DNA of 64,000 nt from Roseomonas sp. KE0001 (GTDB lineage Bacteria > Pseudomonadota > Alphaproteobacteria > Acetobacterales > Acetobacteraceae), in assembly GCF_016107285.1 (NCBI RefSeq), contig NZ_RCVQ01000001.1:372001-436000 (forward strand), written 5' to 3'. Made by a program: the position numbers and the translations under genes. Shown here piece by piece: positions 20,287 through 28,364 of the stretch; positions within the stretch are counted from its first letter, which is position 1; every line of letters starts with the position of its first letter. The notes beneath the pieces were generated by a model that saw only the letters and a program-made list of their open reading frames with translations, ran no database searches and was not told the origin of the DNA.

Positions 20287-21282
20287 ATGGCGGAACGATG
20301 GCCGGGTGGAGCGGACGTGATGGACGAGGCCACCGCGCGGCTGCTGGCCGGGCCGGTCGGCGAGGCCATGGCCGAGGCGGCCCGCTATGCCGGGCAGGCC
20401 CTCTCCGCCAACACCCTCCGGGCCTATGCCAGCGACTGGCGCGCCTTCCAGGCCTGGTGCGAGGCCGGCGGCGCTCGCGCCCTGCCGGCGGCGCCGGTGG
20501 TGGTGGCCGGCCATCTCGCCAGCCTGGCCGGCCGCGTCGGGCGCAGCGCGCTCTGGCGTCGGCTGGCCGCGATCGGTCACATGCACCGCCAGGCCGGCGA
20601 GCCCTGGGACCAGCGGCATCCGGCCATCCGCGCCACGCTGCGCGGCATCCTCGGCCAGCATGGCGTGGCGGCGCGGCCGGCGGCGGCGCTGACCTCGGCC
20701 GAGGTGAAGCGCCTGCTGAACGCCTGCGGCACCGACATGGCGGGCCTGCGCGACCGGGCGCTGTTGCTGGTCGGTTTCGCCGGCGCGCTGCGCCGCTCCG
20801 AGATCACCGGCATCGACCGCGAGCATCTTCGCTTCACCGCCGAGGGCATGACGGTCGGGATTCCACGCGCCAAGGGGGACCAGGAAGGCGAGGGGGCGCG
20901 CGTCGGCATCCCGCGCGGGCTCAACCCGCTCACCTGCCCGGTGCGGGCGATGGAGACCTGGCTGCAGCGGGCGCGCATCGAATGGGGGGCGGTGTTTCCC
21001 AGCCTGACACGGGGCGGGCGGCCGCGCGGCCGGCTGAGGCCCGCCGGGGTCTGGTTCATCCTGCGCCGCCGGGCCGAGCGCGCCGGACTGGCCGTGGATG
21101 CCGCCGAGCGCCTGTCGCCGCACGGGCTGCGCGCCGGCTGCATCACCGAGGCCTATCTGCGCGGCGCGCTGGACGAGCAGGTGATGCACCATGCCCGGCA
21201 GAAGAGCATCGCCACCACCCAGGCCTATCGCCGCCGCGCCCGCATCACCCGCGACAGCCCCGCCCGCCTGCTCGACCTGTGA
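20287..21282 (+). CDS. Tyrosine recombinase/integrase
   Basis: A 331-residue site-specific recombinase of the XerC/XerD-integrase type. The N-terminal core-binding domain (about 35-130) has SANTLRAYASDWRAFQAWC. The catalytic domain carries Arg in GALRRSEI (about 169), Lys in PRAKGD (about 196), HGLR in LSPHGLRAGC (279-282), His in MHHARQKS (about 302) and the nucleophile Tyr in TTQAYRRRA (about 314), so it looks active. I chose the ATG at 20287, 8 bases after GGAGG, over the in-frame GTG at 20278. No att repeats or phage genes are nearby. It begins a three-gene rightward run with the next two genes. Confidence 0.92.
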   Translation: MAERWPGGADVMDEATARLLAGPVGEAMAEAARYAGQALSANTLRAYASDWRAFQAWCEAGGARALPAAPVVVAGHLASLAGRVGRSALWRRLAAIGHMHRQAGEPWDQRHPAIRATLRGILGQHGVAARPAAALTSAEVKRLLNACGTDMAGLRDRALLLVGFAGALRRSEITGIDREHLRFTAEGMTVGIPRAKGDQEGEGARVGIPRGLNPLTCPVRAMETWLQRARIEWGAVFPSLTRGGRPRGRLRPAGVWFILRRRAERAGLAVDAAERLSPHGLRAGCITEAYLRGALDEQVMHHARQKSIATTQAYRRRARITRDSPARLLDL

Positions 21283-21292
21283 GGGCCGCCGC

Positions 21293-21865
21293 ATGATCCC
21301 GGAGCGGACCGACTGGCTGCGCCACAGCCTCACCGTCATCGGCGCCACGGCGGAGGTGGCGCGGTTCCGTGCCGCGGCGGCAGGGCCGGGGATCATTCCC
21401 TGGCGGCGCGACCTGGCGCGGCTGGAGGAGGAATGGTTCCTCGGCCTGGCCGCGCCGCCGGAGGGCGAGCGGGCCATCAGCCTGCGGGGAGCGCGGCTGC
21501 TGGCGCGCCGGCTGCGCGACGCCGTGGCCCTGCACGAGGCCCGGGCGCAGGCGCGCGCCATGGCGGAGGATCGTGCCTGTCCCTTCGACCTGCACCGCCT
21601 TCTGCCGGTGCCGGCGTCGCTGCTGGCTCTCGGCCCGGACGAGGCGGAGAGCCGGGACTGGCTCTGGCGGCACTGGGGCACCGGCCGCGCCGTGCGGCAG
21701 GTGCACGAACTGCCCGTGACGCGGGACCGCCGGTTGCGGCGGACGGACCGTTGGGTCGTGGCCTTCTGGTCGGCCGACTGGTCGCCCTGGCCGGCCCTGC
21801 TGCGGCTGCGGCGCGGCTGGCCGGCCCTGCGCCTCGATCTGGCGCCGCATTACGATGACGGCTGA
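21293..21865 (+). CDS. Api92/DUF1281-like protein
   Basis: A 190-residue protein. The N terminus (LTVIGATAEVARFRAAAAG) and the C-terminal stretch (DWLWRHWGTGRAVRQVHEL, then VAFWSADWSPWPALLRLRR and LRLDLAPHYDDG) follow the pattern of the Api92-like ferredoxin-fold domain. That domain is known from plasmid and phage proteins and has a Trp-Gly-Thr motif and an Ala-Trp-Ser-Pro-like motif. The match is by eye and is degenerate (WGTG for WGTK). No enzymatic role is known. It starts 10 bp after the recombinase stop and overlaps the following gene by 11 bp, so the three genes look like one transcript. Confidence 0.6.
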   Translation: MIPERTDWLRHSLTVIGATAEVARFRAAAAGPGIIPWRRDLARLEEEWFLGLAAPPEGERAISLRGARLLARRLRDAVALHEARAQARAMAEDRACPFDLHRLLPVPASLLALGPDEAESRDWLWRHWGTGRAVRQVHELPVTRDRRLRRTDRWVVAFWSADWSPWPALLRLRRGWPALRLDLAPHYDDG

Positions 21866-22580
21866 CACCGCCCCGCCGCCCGCCATGCCCTGGACGGAGG
21901 AGGCGGATCCGGCGGAGCGGCCGGAGCTTCTCACCGAGCTGGGGCGGCTGCCGCTGCTGCCGCTGCTGGAGGCGCTGGCCTCGGCCCTGGCGGCGCGGCG
22001 CGTGTCGCTGGAACGCCAGGGCGACTGGGTGTTGCTGGCGAGCGAGCTGGTGCTGCTGCGGTCGCGGCCTCCGCCACCCCGTCGGGCCGGCGGGGCGGCG
22101 GAGGCCGCGGCGCGGCAGCGGCTGGAACGGCGCGGGGCGCTGCCCCCGGCCCGGGCCGCCGCGGACTGGCTGGCCGCCCGCCCGCAGCTCGGGCAGGCGG
22201 TCTGGGGCCGCGGGGCGCCGCCGCGCGAGGCGGCGGCCGAGAGCCCGGCGGAGCGGCAGCTCGCCTTCTGGGAGGCGTTGCTGGCCGTGCTGGAGCCGCG
22301 CCCTGCCGAAGTCATGCCGGACGCCGGGCCGCCGGCGGCCCCTCCCGTCCGGCGGGCGTCACGGGCCCTGGCCCGGCTGCGGCGGAGGATGGCCGGTGCC
22401 CCGGTGCCCTGCCTGCTCCAGGACGCCCTGCCGCCGCTCGGGGAAGGGGCGGGCGCACGGTCCGTCCGCCTGGCGCTGGCCGACACCTTCCTGGCCGGCC
22501 TCGAGCTGGGCCGGGAAGGGGTGCTGCGGCTGGAGCAGTCCACCCCCTTCGGGCCGATCCTGCTGCATCCGGCGGGCTGA
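21855..22580 (+). CDS. Divergent ScpA-like kleisin
   Basis: A 241-residue protein that resembles segregation and condensation protein A, the kleisin linking SMC heads. Matches to alphaproteobacterial ScpA include DWVLLASELVLLRSR (the end of the N-terminal helical domain), AADWLAARPQLGQAVWGRG, ASRALARLRRRM, and the C-terminal winged-helix end LADTFLAGLELGREGVLRL followed by FGPILL. The N-terminal domain is much shorter than usual and lacks the EGPLDLLL motif that binds the SMC neck. No scpB follows, and nagZ/tat genes that usually flank scpA are absent. It is probably a paralogue rather than the housekeeping scpA (inference). Confidence 0.6.
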   Translation: MTADTAPPPAMPWTEEADPAERPELLTELGRLPLLPLLEALASALAARRVSLERQGDWVLLASELVLLRSRPPPPRRAGGAAEAAARQRLERRGALPPARAAADWLAARPQLGQAVWGRGAPPREAAAESPAERQLAFWEALLAVLEPRPAEVMPDAGPPAAPPVRRASRALARLRRRMAGAPVPCLLQDALPPLGEGAGARSVRLALADTFLAGLELGREGVLRLEQSTPFGPILLHPAG

Positions 22581-22615
22581 ACGGCCCAGGCCTCCGCCTC
22601 GCCCCCTCCGGGCGT

Positions 22616-22894
22616 TCAGTCGATGGCCGAAGGGTGCCGCGCGAGGGGCGTGACGGTGATCTCCATGAAGGGAAAGAGCGGCAGGGTGGAGAGGATGCCG
22701 TGCAGCTCGTCATGATCCGCCACGTCGAAGACGCTGATATTGGCGTAGCGGCCGGCGACCCGCCAGAGATGCCGCCACCTGCCATCATGTTGCAACGCCT
22801 GCGCCACGGCCTTCTCCTCGGCCTTCAGCCGCTCGAAGGCCTCGCGGTCCATATCCGGCGGAACGCGCACATCCATCTGCACACAATAGAGCAT
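22616..22894 (-). CDS. catC: Muconolactone delta-isomerase family protein
   Basis: A 92-residue protein of the CatC family, which isomerises muconolactone to 3-oxoadipate enol-lactone in the catechol branch of the beta-ketoadipate pathway. The family pattern is clear: MLYCVQMDVRVPPDMD, the conserved EEKAVAQALQ, WRHLWRVAGRYANISVFDV and LHGILSTLPLFPFMEITV. The length matches (about 95). No catA or catB is adjacent, so it may serve another lactone or be a ferredoxin-fold relative. Confidence 0.85.
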   Translation of the reverse strand: MLYCVQMDVRVPPDMDREAFERLKAEEKAVAQALQHDGRWRHLWRVAGRYANISVFDVADHDELHGILSTLPLFPFMEITVTPLARHPSAID

Positions 22895-23050
22895 GTCCAG
22901 TCCTTTCTCCCTGTTCGCCGCCTGGGTGTCGTCCCGGGTTCCGCCCGGAAACGGCGCGGTCCTGCAATCGGAGGTGGCATTCCGCTTGCCGGACACCGCG
23001 CTTCCATCTAGCTCGGAAACTGTCGCCCTGCAGCTTCGGAGCAATGCGGA

Positions 23051-24283
23051 ATGGCCGTCGGACCGCCAGATTGTCCCAGTTCGCCGGCCGCCGGAAGGCA
23101 GGCCCGGGCAGCGGCGGGGGAGGCCGGCCCGGCGGGGTCCCGCCGCCGCTCCCTCATCGCCGTCATCGGCGCCGCCACCATCTTCGGCCTGACCTACAGC
23201 CTGACCGCGCCGCTGGTGGCGCTGAACCTGGCCGAGCGGGGGCTGGGCGAGACGATGATCGGGCTGAACGCCGCCATGCACGCCGTGGGGGTGCTGCTGG
23301 TGGCGCCCATCCTGCCGCGGCTCGCCGGGCGGTTCGGGGCGCGGCCGCTGATCCTCTTCGCGCTGCTGCTGACGGCGGTCCTGCTGCCGCTGTTTCCCGC
23401 GCTGCCGCTCGTGGCGGTGTGGTTCCTGCTGCGCATCGGCCTCGGCATCGGCGCCGAGATCCTGTTCGTGCTGACCGAGAGCTGGACCAGCGAACTGGCC
23501 GACGACGCCACGCGCGGGCGCGTCATGGCGACCTATACCGCGCTGCTGTCGCTGGGCTTCGCCGGCGGGCCGATGATCCTCTCCGTCACCGGGCCGGACG
23601 GGGTGCTGCCCTTCGCGGCCGGCGCCGCGGTGTCGCTGCTGGCGCTGCTGCTGATGCTGCTGCCCGGACTGCGGCAGCCGGCGATGCGGGCGCATGGGCA
23701 TGGCAATCTGTGGCGCGCCATGCGGCTCGCGCCCGTGGCGATGTCCACCACCGCGCTGAATGCCGGGGTGGAGACCGCCGGCCTCTCCTTCCTCACCCTC
23801 TATGCCGTGCGGCTGGGCTGGGAGGAGCAGGCGGGGACGCATCTGATCACGACGCTGATGGTGGGCGCCATCCTGCTGCAACTGCCGGTCGGCTGGCTGT
23901 GCGACAAGATGGACCGGCGGCGGCTGATGCTCGGCCTCGGCGCCGTGTCGGCCGCCGGCGCCCTCGCCTGGCCGCTGATGCTGAGCCATGACTGGGTGGC
24001 CTATCCGGCGCTGTTCCTGTGGGGCGGGGCGTTCGTCGGCATCTACACCACCATGCTGGCGGTCATCGGCGCGCGCTTCCGCGGCACCGATCTGGTCGGG
24101 GTCTATGCCGCGATGGGGCTGCTCTGGGGCGGCGGAGCGCTGCTGGGGCCAAGCCTGGCCGGGCTCGCGCTCGACCTCACCCGGCACGGGCTGCCCCTGT
24201 TCGTGGCGCTCGCCTGCGGCCTGTTCACCCTGTTCCTGATGGTCTGCCGCGAGCCCGGCCGGCCGGAGCGCGGCGCGCCATGA
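23051..24283 (+). CDS. MFS transporter, YcaD-like
   Basis: A 410-residue major facilitator with 12 predicted membrane segments. It fits the YcaD-like group: ATIFGLTYSLTAPLVALNLA in TM1, RFGARPLILFALLL after TM2, LTESWTSELADDATRGRVM (a hallmark of the group) in the TM4-5 region, and LCDKMDRRRLMLGLG after TM8. GGAG lies 9 bases before the ATG. The first 30 residues are hydrophilic and could be over-called. It overlaps the next gene by 4 bp (ATGA), so the two products are probably functionally linked. The substrate is unknown. Confidence 0.87.
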   Translation: MAVGPPDCPSSPAAGRQARAAAGEAGPAGSRRRSLIAVIGAATIFGLTYSLTAPLVALNLAERGLGETMIGLNAAMHAVGVLLVAPILPRLAGRFGARPLILFALLLTAVLLPLFPALPLVAVWFLLRIGLGIGAEILFVLTESWTSELADDATRGRVMATYTALLSLGFAGGPMILSVTGPDGVLPFAAGAAVSLLALLLMLLPGLRQPAMRAHGHGNLWRAMRLAPVAMSTTALNAGVETAGLSFLTLYAVRLGWEEQAGTHLITTLMVGAILLQLPVGWLCDKMDRRRLMLGLGAVSAAGALAWPLMLSHDWVAYPALFLWGGAFVGIYTTMLAVIGARFRGTDLVGVYAAMGLLWGGGALLGPSLAGLALDLTRHGLPLFVALACGLFTLFLMVCREPGRPERGAP

Positions 24284-25575
24284 TCCGCATCATGCTGCTG
24301 CTGCTGGGGCAGGAGGTGATCCGGCGGCGCTGGTGGGCCCTGCTGGCCACCGGGCTGCTCTGGGGCGGTGTCGGGACCTTCCTGCTGATCGATGCGCTGG
24401 ACGGGCGGACCCTCATCCCGCCGCGCTTCTTCGGCTGGTTCATCCTGCCCGAGGCCGCGCTCAGCCTGCTCGCCGCCCTCGGCAGCCATGGAACGGCGCG
24501 GCGGCTGCGTCTGGTCAAGGGACTAGCGCTGCTCGGCATCGCCCTGCTGCTGCTCAGCGGGTATCACCGCGCCAACTTCATCCTGGCGCTGATCCTCGGC
24601 GCCGGCTTCCTCGTCGACGGCGGGCTGCGCATCGCCAGCGCGCATGTGGTGCGCTTCAGCGGCTGGCGCGGGGCGCTGGCCGTCGGCGTGTTCGAGATCC
24701 TGCTCGCCATCTGGACGCTGCAGCCCTGGCCGACCTGGTACGAGGCGACGGTGGGCTGCAATGTCGGTCTGATCATGGCGGTGACCGGCTTCGGCATGGT
24801 GCATCTCGCCCTGCGGCTGCGGCGGCTGCCGCCGGGGGCCTCAATCACCGCCCTGTTCTCGCGCAACCCGCTGGCGCGGATGCTCCTGCCGCTGGCCCCG
24901 GAAGGAACAGGGACAGGGGACATCCCGCCCGGCAGCCTGGTCGTGCATGTCTGGACGCCGACCGGCACGGTCAGCACGCCGCTGCGCCAGCGCGCCGTCA
25001 ACCGCTACATCGCCGCCGTGGACGCGCAGGGCGTCATCTCCACCGGCCACGCGGCGCTGGAACTGGCACCCGATCTCTACATCAGCCACTACCCGGCGGT
25101 GGAGATCGACCGCTCCAGCGCCGACTTCGCCCGCGTCCTGCGGGCCACCGCCGACAATGACGTGCCGGGCCGCTTCCAGCCCAGCTATGCCGAGGAGGCG
25201 GCCGGCTGGTGCCCCTCCACCGTGCAGGTGGCGTTCCGGGATTTCGATGCGCGGCGGCTGCGCGGCTTCTGGGCGCGGTACCGGCAGGACCCGACCTACA
25301 ACTTGACCAGCCGCAACTGTTCCAGCGCCGTCGCCGCCGCGCTGGACGCCGCGCTGGAGGGCGCCTTCGTCAGGCGGCGCCGGCCGGTGCTCTCGGCGCT
25401 CGGCGCCATCACCAACCCCGAGCTCTGGGCCGCCGGGCTGATCCGCCAGCGGGCCGAGAGCATGGCCTGGACGCCGGGGCTGGTGCTCGACTACGCCCGC
25501 GCCATGAGCGCGGTGGTGCACCCGCCCGAGACGCTCTGGCACCGGCTGCTGCGGCCGAAGGGGCGGGCCCTGTGA
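24280..25575 (+). CDS. HdeD-like membrane protein fused to a papain-like domain
   Basis: A 431-residue two-part protein. Residues 18-180 hold about six membrane helices resembling the HdeD/DUF308 acid-resistance family (for example ILGAGFLVDGGLRI). Residues about 215-380 form a soluble domain with His257 in STGHAALELAPDLYISHYP and Cys347 in LTSRNCSSAVAAALDAAL. The His-before-Cys order is that of permuted papain-fold (NlpC/P60-like, PPPDE or LRAT-like) enzymes, which act as peptidases or acyltransferases. Which side of the membrane the domain faces is not clear. The start ATG overlaps the MFS stop. A similar domain recurs in the next gene. Confidence 0.72.
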   Translation: MIRIMLLLLGQEVIRRRWWALLATGLLWGGVGTFLLIDALDGRTLIPPRFFGWFILPEAALSLLAALGSHGTARRLRLVKGLALLGIALLLLSGYHRANFILALILGAGFLVDGGLRIASAHVVRFSGWRGALAVGVFEILLAIWTLQPWPTWYEATVGCNVGLIMAVTGFGMVHLALRLRRLPPGASITALFSRNPLARMLLPLAPEGTGTGDIPPGSLVVHVWTPTGTVSTPLRQRAVNRYIAAVDAQGVISTGHAALELAPDLYISHYPAVEIDRSSADFARVLRATADNDVPGRFQPSYAEEAAGWCPSTVQVAFRDFDARRLRGFWARYRQDPTYNLTSRNCSSAVAAALDAALEGAFVRRRRPVLSALGAITNPELWAAGLIRQRAESMAWTPGLVLDYARAMSAVVHPPETLWHRLLRPKGRAL

Positions 25576-25670
25576 GGCGGGGGCCGGGCCTCCGCCGCGC
25601 CGGTCCTGCGGGGCTCCCGGCGGGCCCGCCCCTCGCCGGGCGGCTGCGCTGAGGGCGGCGGGGAGGGGGC

Positions 25671-26699
25671 ATGGTCCTGGCGGGCTGCCTGCTGGCCCTG
25701 CTGTCGCTGGTCTGGGCCTGCCCGGCGCTGGCCATCCGCGGCCCCGCCGCCGCGCCAGGCTGGCGCCGGGCGATGGCGCTGGGCTGGCTCGGGCTGGGGC
25801 TGACCGCGGTGGCCGCCGCCTGGGCCGGCGTGCCCGGGCCCGCGCTCGGCGGCTATGCGCTGGGCTTCGCCGCGCTGCTGCTCTGGTGGTTCACGCTGCG
25901 CCCGAGCCATGACCGTGTCTGGGCCGAGGACGTGGCGCGGCTGCTCCGCGCCGAGCGGGCGGGCGAGAGGGTGACACTGCACAACCTGCGCAACTTCACC
26001 TGGCGCTCGGCCGCGGATTTCACGCCCCGCTGGGAGAGCCGGAGCTACGATCTCGACGGGCTGGTCAGCGTCGATGCCGTCCTGTCCTACTGGATGGGTC
26101 CGGCCATCGCGCACACCCTGGTCTCCTTCGGCTTCCGGGACGGGCGGCACGTCGTTTTCTCCATCGAGATCCGGCGCAAGCGGGGCGAGGCCTTCCATGC
26201 GCTGGGCGGGCTGTTCCGGCAGTTCGAGGCCTGCCTGGTGGCGGCCGATGAGCGGGATATCCTGGCGCTCAGGACCAATGCGCGGGGCGAGGACGTTTAT
26301 CTCTACCGCGTCCTGATGCCGCGCGCGGCGATGCGCTCGCTGTTCCTCGCCTATCTCGACACGGCGCGGGCGATCGAGGCGCGGCCGCGCTTCTACAACA
26401 CGCTGACCGCCAACTGCACGACCATGGTGTATGAGATGGTCCGCCGCATCATCCGGGGCCTGCCGCTCGACTGGCGGCTGCTGTGCTCCGGCTATCTGCC
26501 GGACTACCTGCACGCGGTGGGCGGATTGACGCCGGGCCACACGGTGGCGGAGCTGCGGCGCCGCGGGTGCATCACCAGACGGGCGCGGCGGGCGGGGGAA
26601 GCGGAGGATTTCTCCGCCCGCATCCGGCAGGACGTGCCGGGCTATGACGCGGCGGGTACCCCGCTGCCCCTCGGAACGGAAGCCCCCTCAGGGCACTGA
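25671..26699 (+). CDS. DUF4105 (Lnb N-terminal-like) membrane protein
   Basis: A 342-residue protein with two or three N-terminal membrane segments (about 1-20, 36-54, 60-75), then a periplasmic DUF4105 domain. Family motifs are VTLHNLRNFTWRSAADFTP, WESRSYDLDGLVSVDAVLS, AIAHTLVSFGF (His148) and FYNTLTANCTTMVYEMVR (Cys249). DUF4105 is a papain-like domain found in Lnb and many cell-envelope proteins; a hydrolase or acyltransferase role is likely but unproven. It follows the HdeD-papain gene after 95 bp on the same strand. Confidence 0.88.
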   Translation: MVLAGCLLALLSLVWACPALAIRGPAAAPGWRRAMALGWLGLGLTAVAAAWAGVPGPALGGYALGFAALLLWWFTLRPSHDRVWAEDVARLLRAERAGERVTLHNLRNFTWRSAADFTPRWESRSYDLDGLVSVDAVLSYWMGPAIAHTLVSFGFRDGRHVVFSIEIRRKRGEAFHALGGLFRQFEACLVAADERDILALRTNARGEDVYLYRVLMPRAAMRSLFLAYLDTARAIEARPRFYNTLTANCTTMVYEMVRRIIRGLPLDWRLLCSGYLPDYLHAVGGLTPGHTVAELRRRGCITRRARRAGEAEDFSARIRQDVPGYDAAGTPLPLGTEAPSGH

Positions 26700-27128
26700 G
26701 GCCTGGCCAGAAATCGCCCGACAATCTTCCATTTCTTTTGTCAGCAATCCGGGCCGATAACCCCAAATTTAATCTAGGAAATTGATAAAGTTGGATTTCT
26801 TATGCGGCAACATTGTCCGATCATGGCTGATGGCGCAAATATTGTCATATTGACGGTCTTCAGGGTGGCGGACTAGGCTCGCCGCAATCCGGAAGGAAGA
26901 CACCATGTCCAGGCACACGGCCTGGCCGGAGCCATGCTCTCCGGCCCGTTCAGCGGATTTCCTATCCGCCTGAACCCCGCCTTTCATGTCCGGACCGCGC
27001 CGTTGCGCCGGCCGCGTCGGGCAGGGGAAGAGGTCAGGACGCCCTGGACAGCGGGCTCTCTTCACTGAGGATCAGCAGCGCGTGTGATGCAGGAACCGGC
27101 GCCAAGTCCGGTCTGGAGGAAGACGTCC
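26700..27128. other. Intergenic region upstream of the branched-chain ABC operon
   Basis: A 429-bp gap. Its first half is AT-rich relative to the genome (TTTAATCTAGGAAATTGATAAA near 26768-26789 in shorter runs) and probably holds the liv promoter. ATTGTCATATTGAC at 26841-26854 partly resembles the GntR box seen at 35212 and 38030, but is weak. A 98-residue leftward frame here shows no coding character. Confidence 0.5.
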
Positions 27129-28358
27129 ATGACGACCATCACCCGGCGGGGCCTGCTCGGCACCGCCCTGGCCATGCCCGCCATCGTTCATGGCACGGCG
27201 CGGGCTCAATCGGCGCCCATCAGGCTCGCCCTGCTGGCGCCGCTCTCCGGCCCCTTCGCGCGGCAGGGCGAGCTGATGCGCACCGGCGCCACCCTGGCCG
27301 TCGAGGACGTGAACCGCAATGGCGGCATCAAGGCGCTGGGCGGCGCGACGCTGGAGCTGGTGATCGCCGATGCCGGCGCCAACGTCGAGCAGGTGACCTC
27401 GGCGGCGCAGCGCCTGGCGGCGGACCGCGAGCTGCTTGCCGGCATGGGCGCCTGGGCCTCCTCCTTCACCCTGGCCGCGACCGAGGTGACGGAGCGCGCC
27501 AAGCTGCCCTGGATCACCCTCTCCTGGGCGGACACCATCACCGCCCGCGGTTTCCACTACGTCCTCGCCTCCTCGCCGCCGTCCAGCCGGATCATCCCGG
27601 CGGCGCTGGAGCCGCTGCTGGCCCTGGCCGGCAAGGTCGCCGGCAAGAAGCCTTCGACCATCGCCTGCATCAATGACGACACGGCGGTCAACCAGGCCAA
27701 CATGAAGCCGCTGCGCGAGGGCGGCTTCGAGAAGCTCGGCCTGAAGACGGTGATGGACGAGAACTTCAGCGTCCCGCTCTCGGACGCCACGCCGCTGATC
27801 CAGCGCCTGCGCCGCGCGCGGCCGGACCTCGTGCTGCTCGGCACCACCGCCACCTCGGATTCCCGCCTGCTGCTGCAGACGCTGACCGAGTTCGGCCTCG
27901 GCCAGGGCAAGGTGCCGGTGATCGCGCCCTCGGCCAATTTCGGTACGCCCGAGATGCTGAAGAACATGGGCGCCAACTACCTGGAAGGCGTCATCGGCGT
28001 CGCCGGCAACTGGACCTCGAAGCGGCAGGCGGCGCTCAACGCCGACCTGATGAAGCGCTCGGGCGAGCCCTGGCTGATCCAGGACACGCTCTCGCTCTAC
28101 GGCCATGTGGCGCTCATCGCCGATGCGCTGGAGCGCGCCGGCAAGGCGGACCGCGACGCGCTGATGGCGGCGCTGCTGGCGACCGACACGACCGAGGGCC
28201 CGGCGAGGTTCTTCCTGGGCGAGCGGCTGCGCTTCGAGAAGAACGGTCGCCGCGCCGATGCCGTGCCGGCCGTCTTCCAATGGAAGAACGGCAAGCCTCT
28301 GACCGTGCTGCCGGAGGCGGATGCCGAGGCGGAACTGTCCTGGCCGCGGCCGGGCTGA
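27129..28358 (+). CDS. Branched-chain-type ABC transporter substrate-binding protein
   Basis: A 409-residue periplasmic receptor of the LivK/peripla_BP_6 type. A twin-arginine-like signal (TRRGLLGTALAMPAIVHG, cleavage near ARAQ) is followed by IRLALLAPLSGPFARQGEL, VEDVNRNGGIKALGG and two Rossmann-like lobes. GGAGG precedes the ATG at 27129. It is the first gene of an importer operon. The substrate need not be an amino acid: such receptors often bind aromatic or carboxylic acids, and the catabolic genes downstream favour that (inference). Confidence 0.92.
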   Translation: MTTITRRGLLGTALAMPAIVHGTARAQSAPIRLALLAPLSGPFARQGELMRTGATLAVEDVNRNGGIKALGGATLELVIADAGANVEQVTSAAQRLAADRELLAGMGAWASSFTLAATEVTERAKLPWITLSWADTITARGFHYVLASSPPSSRIIPAALEPLLALAGKVAGKKPSTIACINDDTAVNQANMKPLREGGFEKLGLKTVMDENFSVPLSDATPLIQRLRRARPDLVLLGTTATSDSRLLLQTLTEFGLGQGKVPVIAPSANFGTPEMLKNMGANYLEGVIGVAGNWTSKRQAALNADLMKRSGEPWLIQDTLSLYGHVALIADALERAGKADRDALMAALLATDTTEGPARFFLGERLRFEKNGRRADAVPAVFQWKNGKPLTVLPEADAEAELSWPRPG

Positions 28359-28364
28359 GCGACG

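Noticed and set aside
26769-27065. 98-codon leftward frame in the gap before the ABC operon
   Set aside because: No ribosome-binding site, mixed low-GC and high-GC composition and no family pattern.
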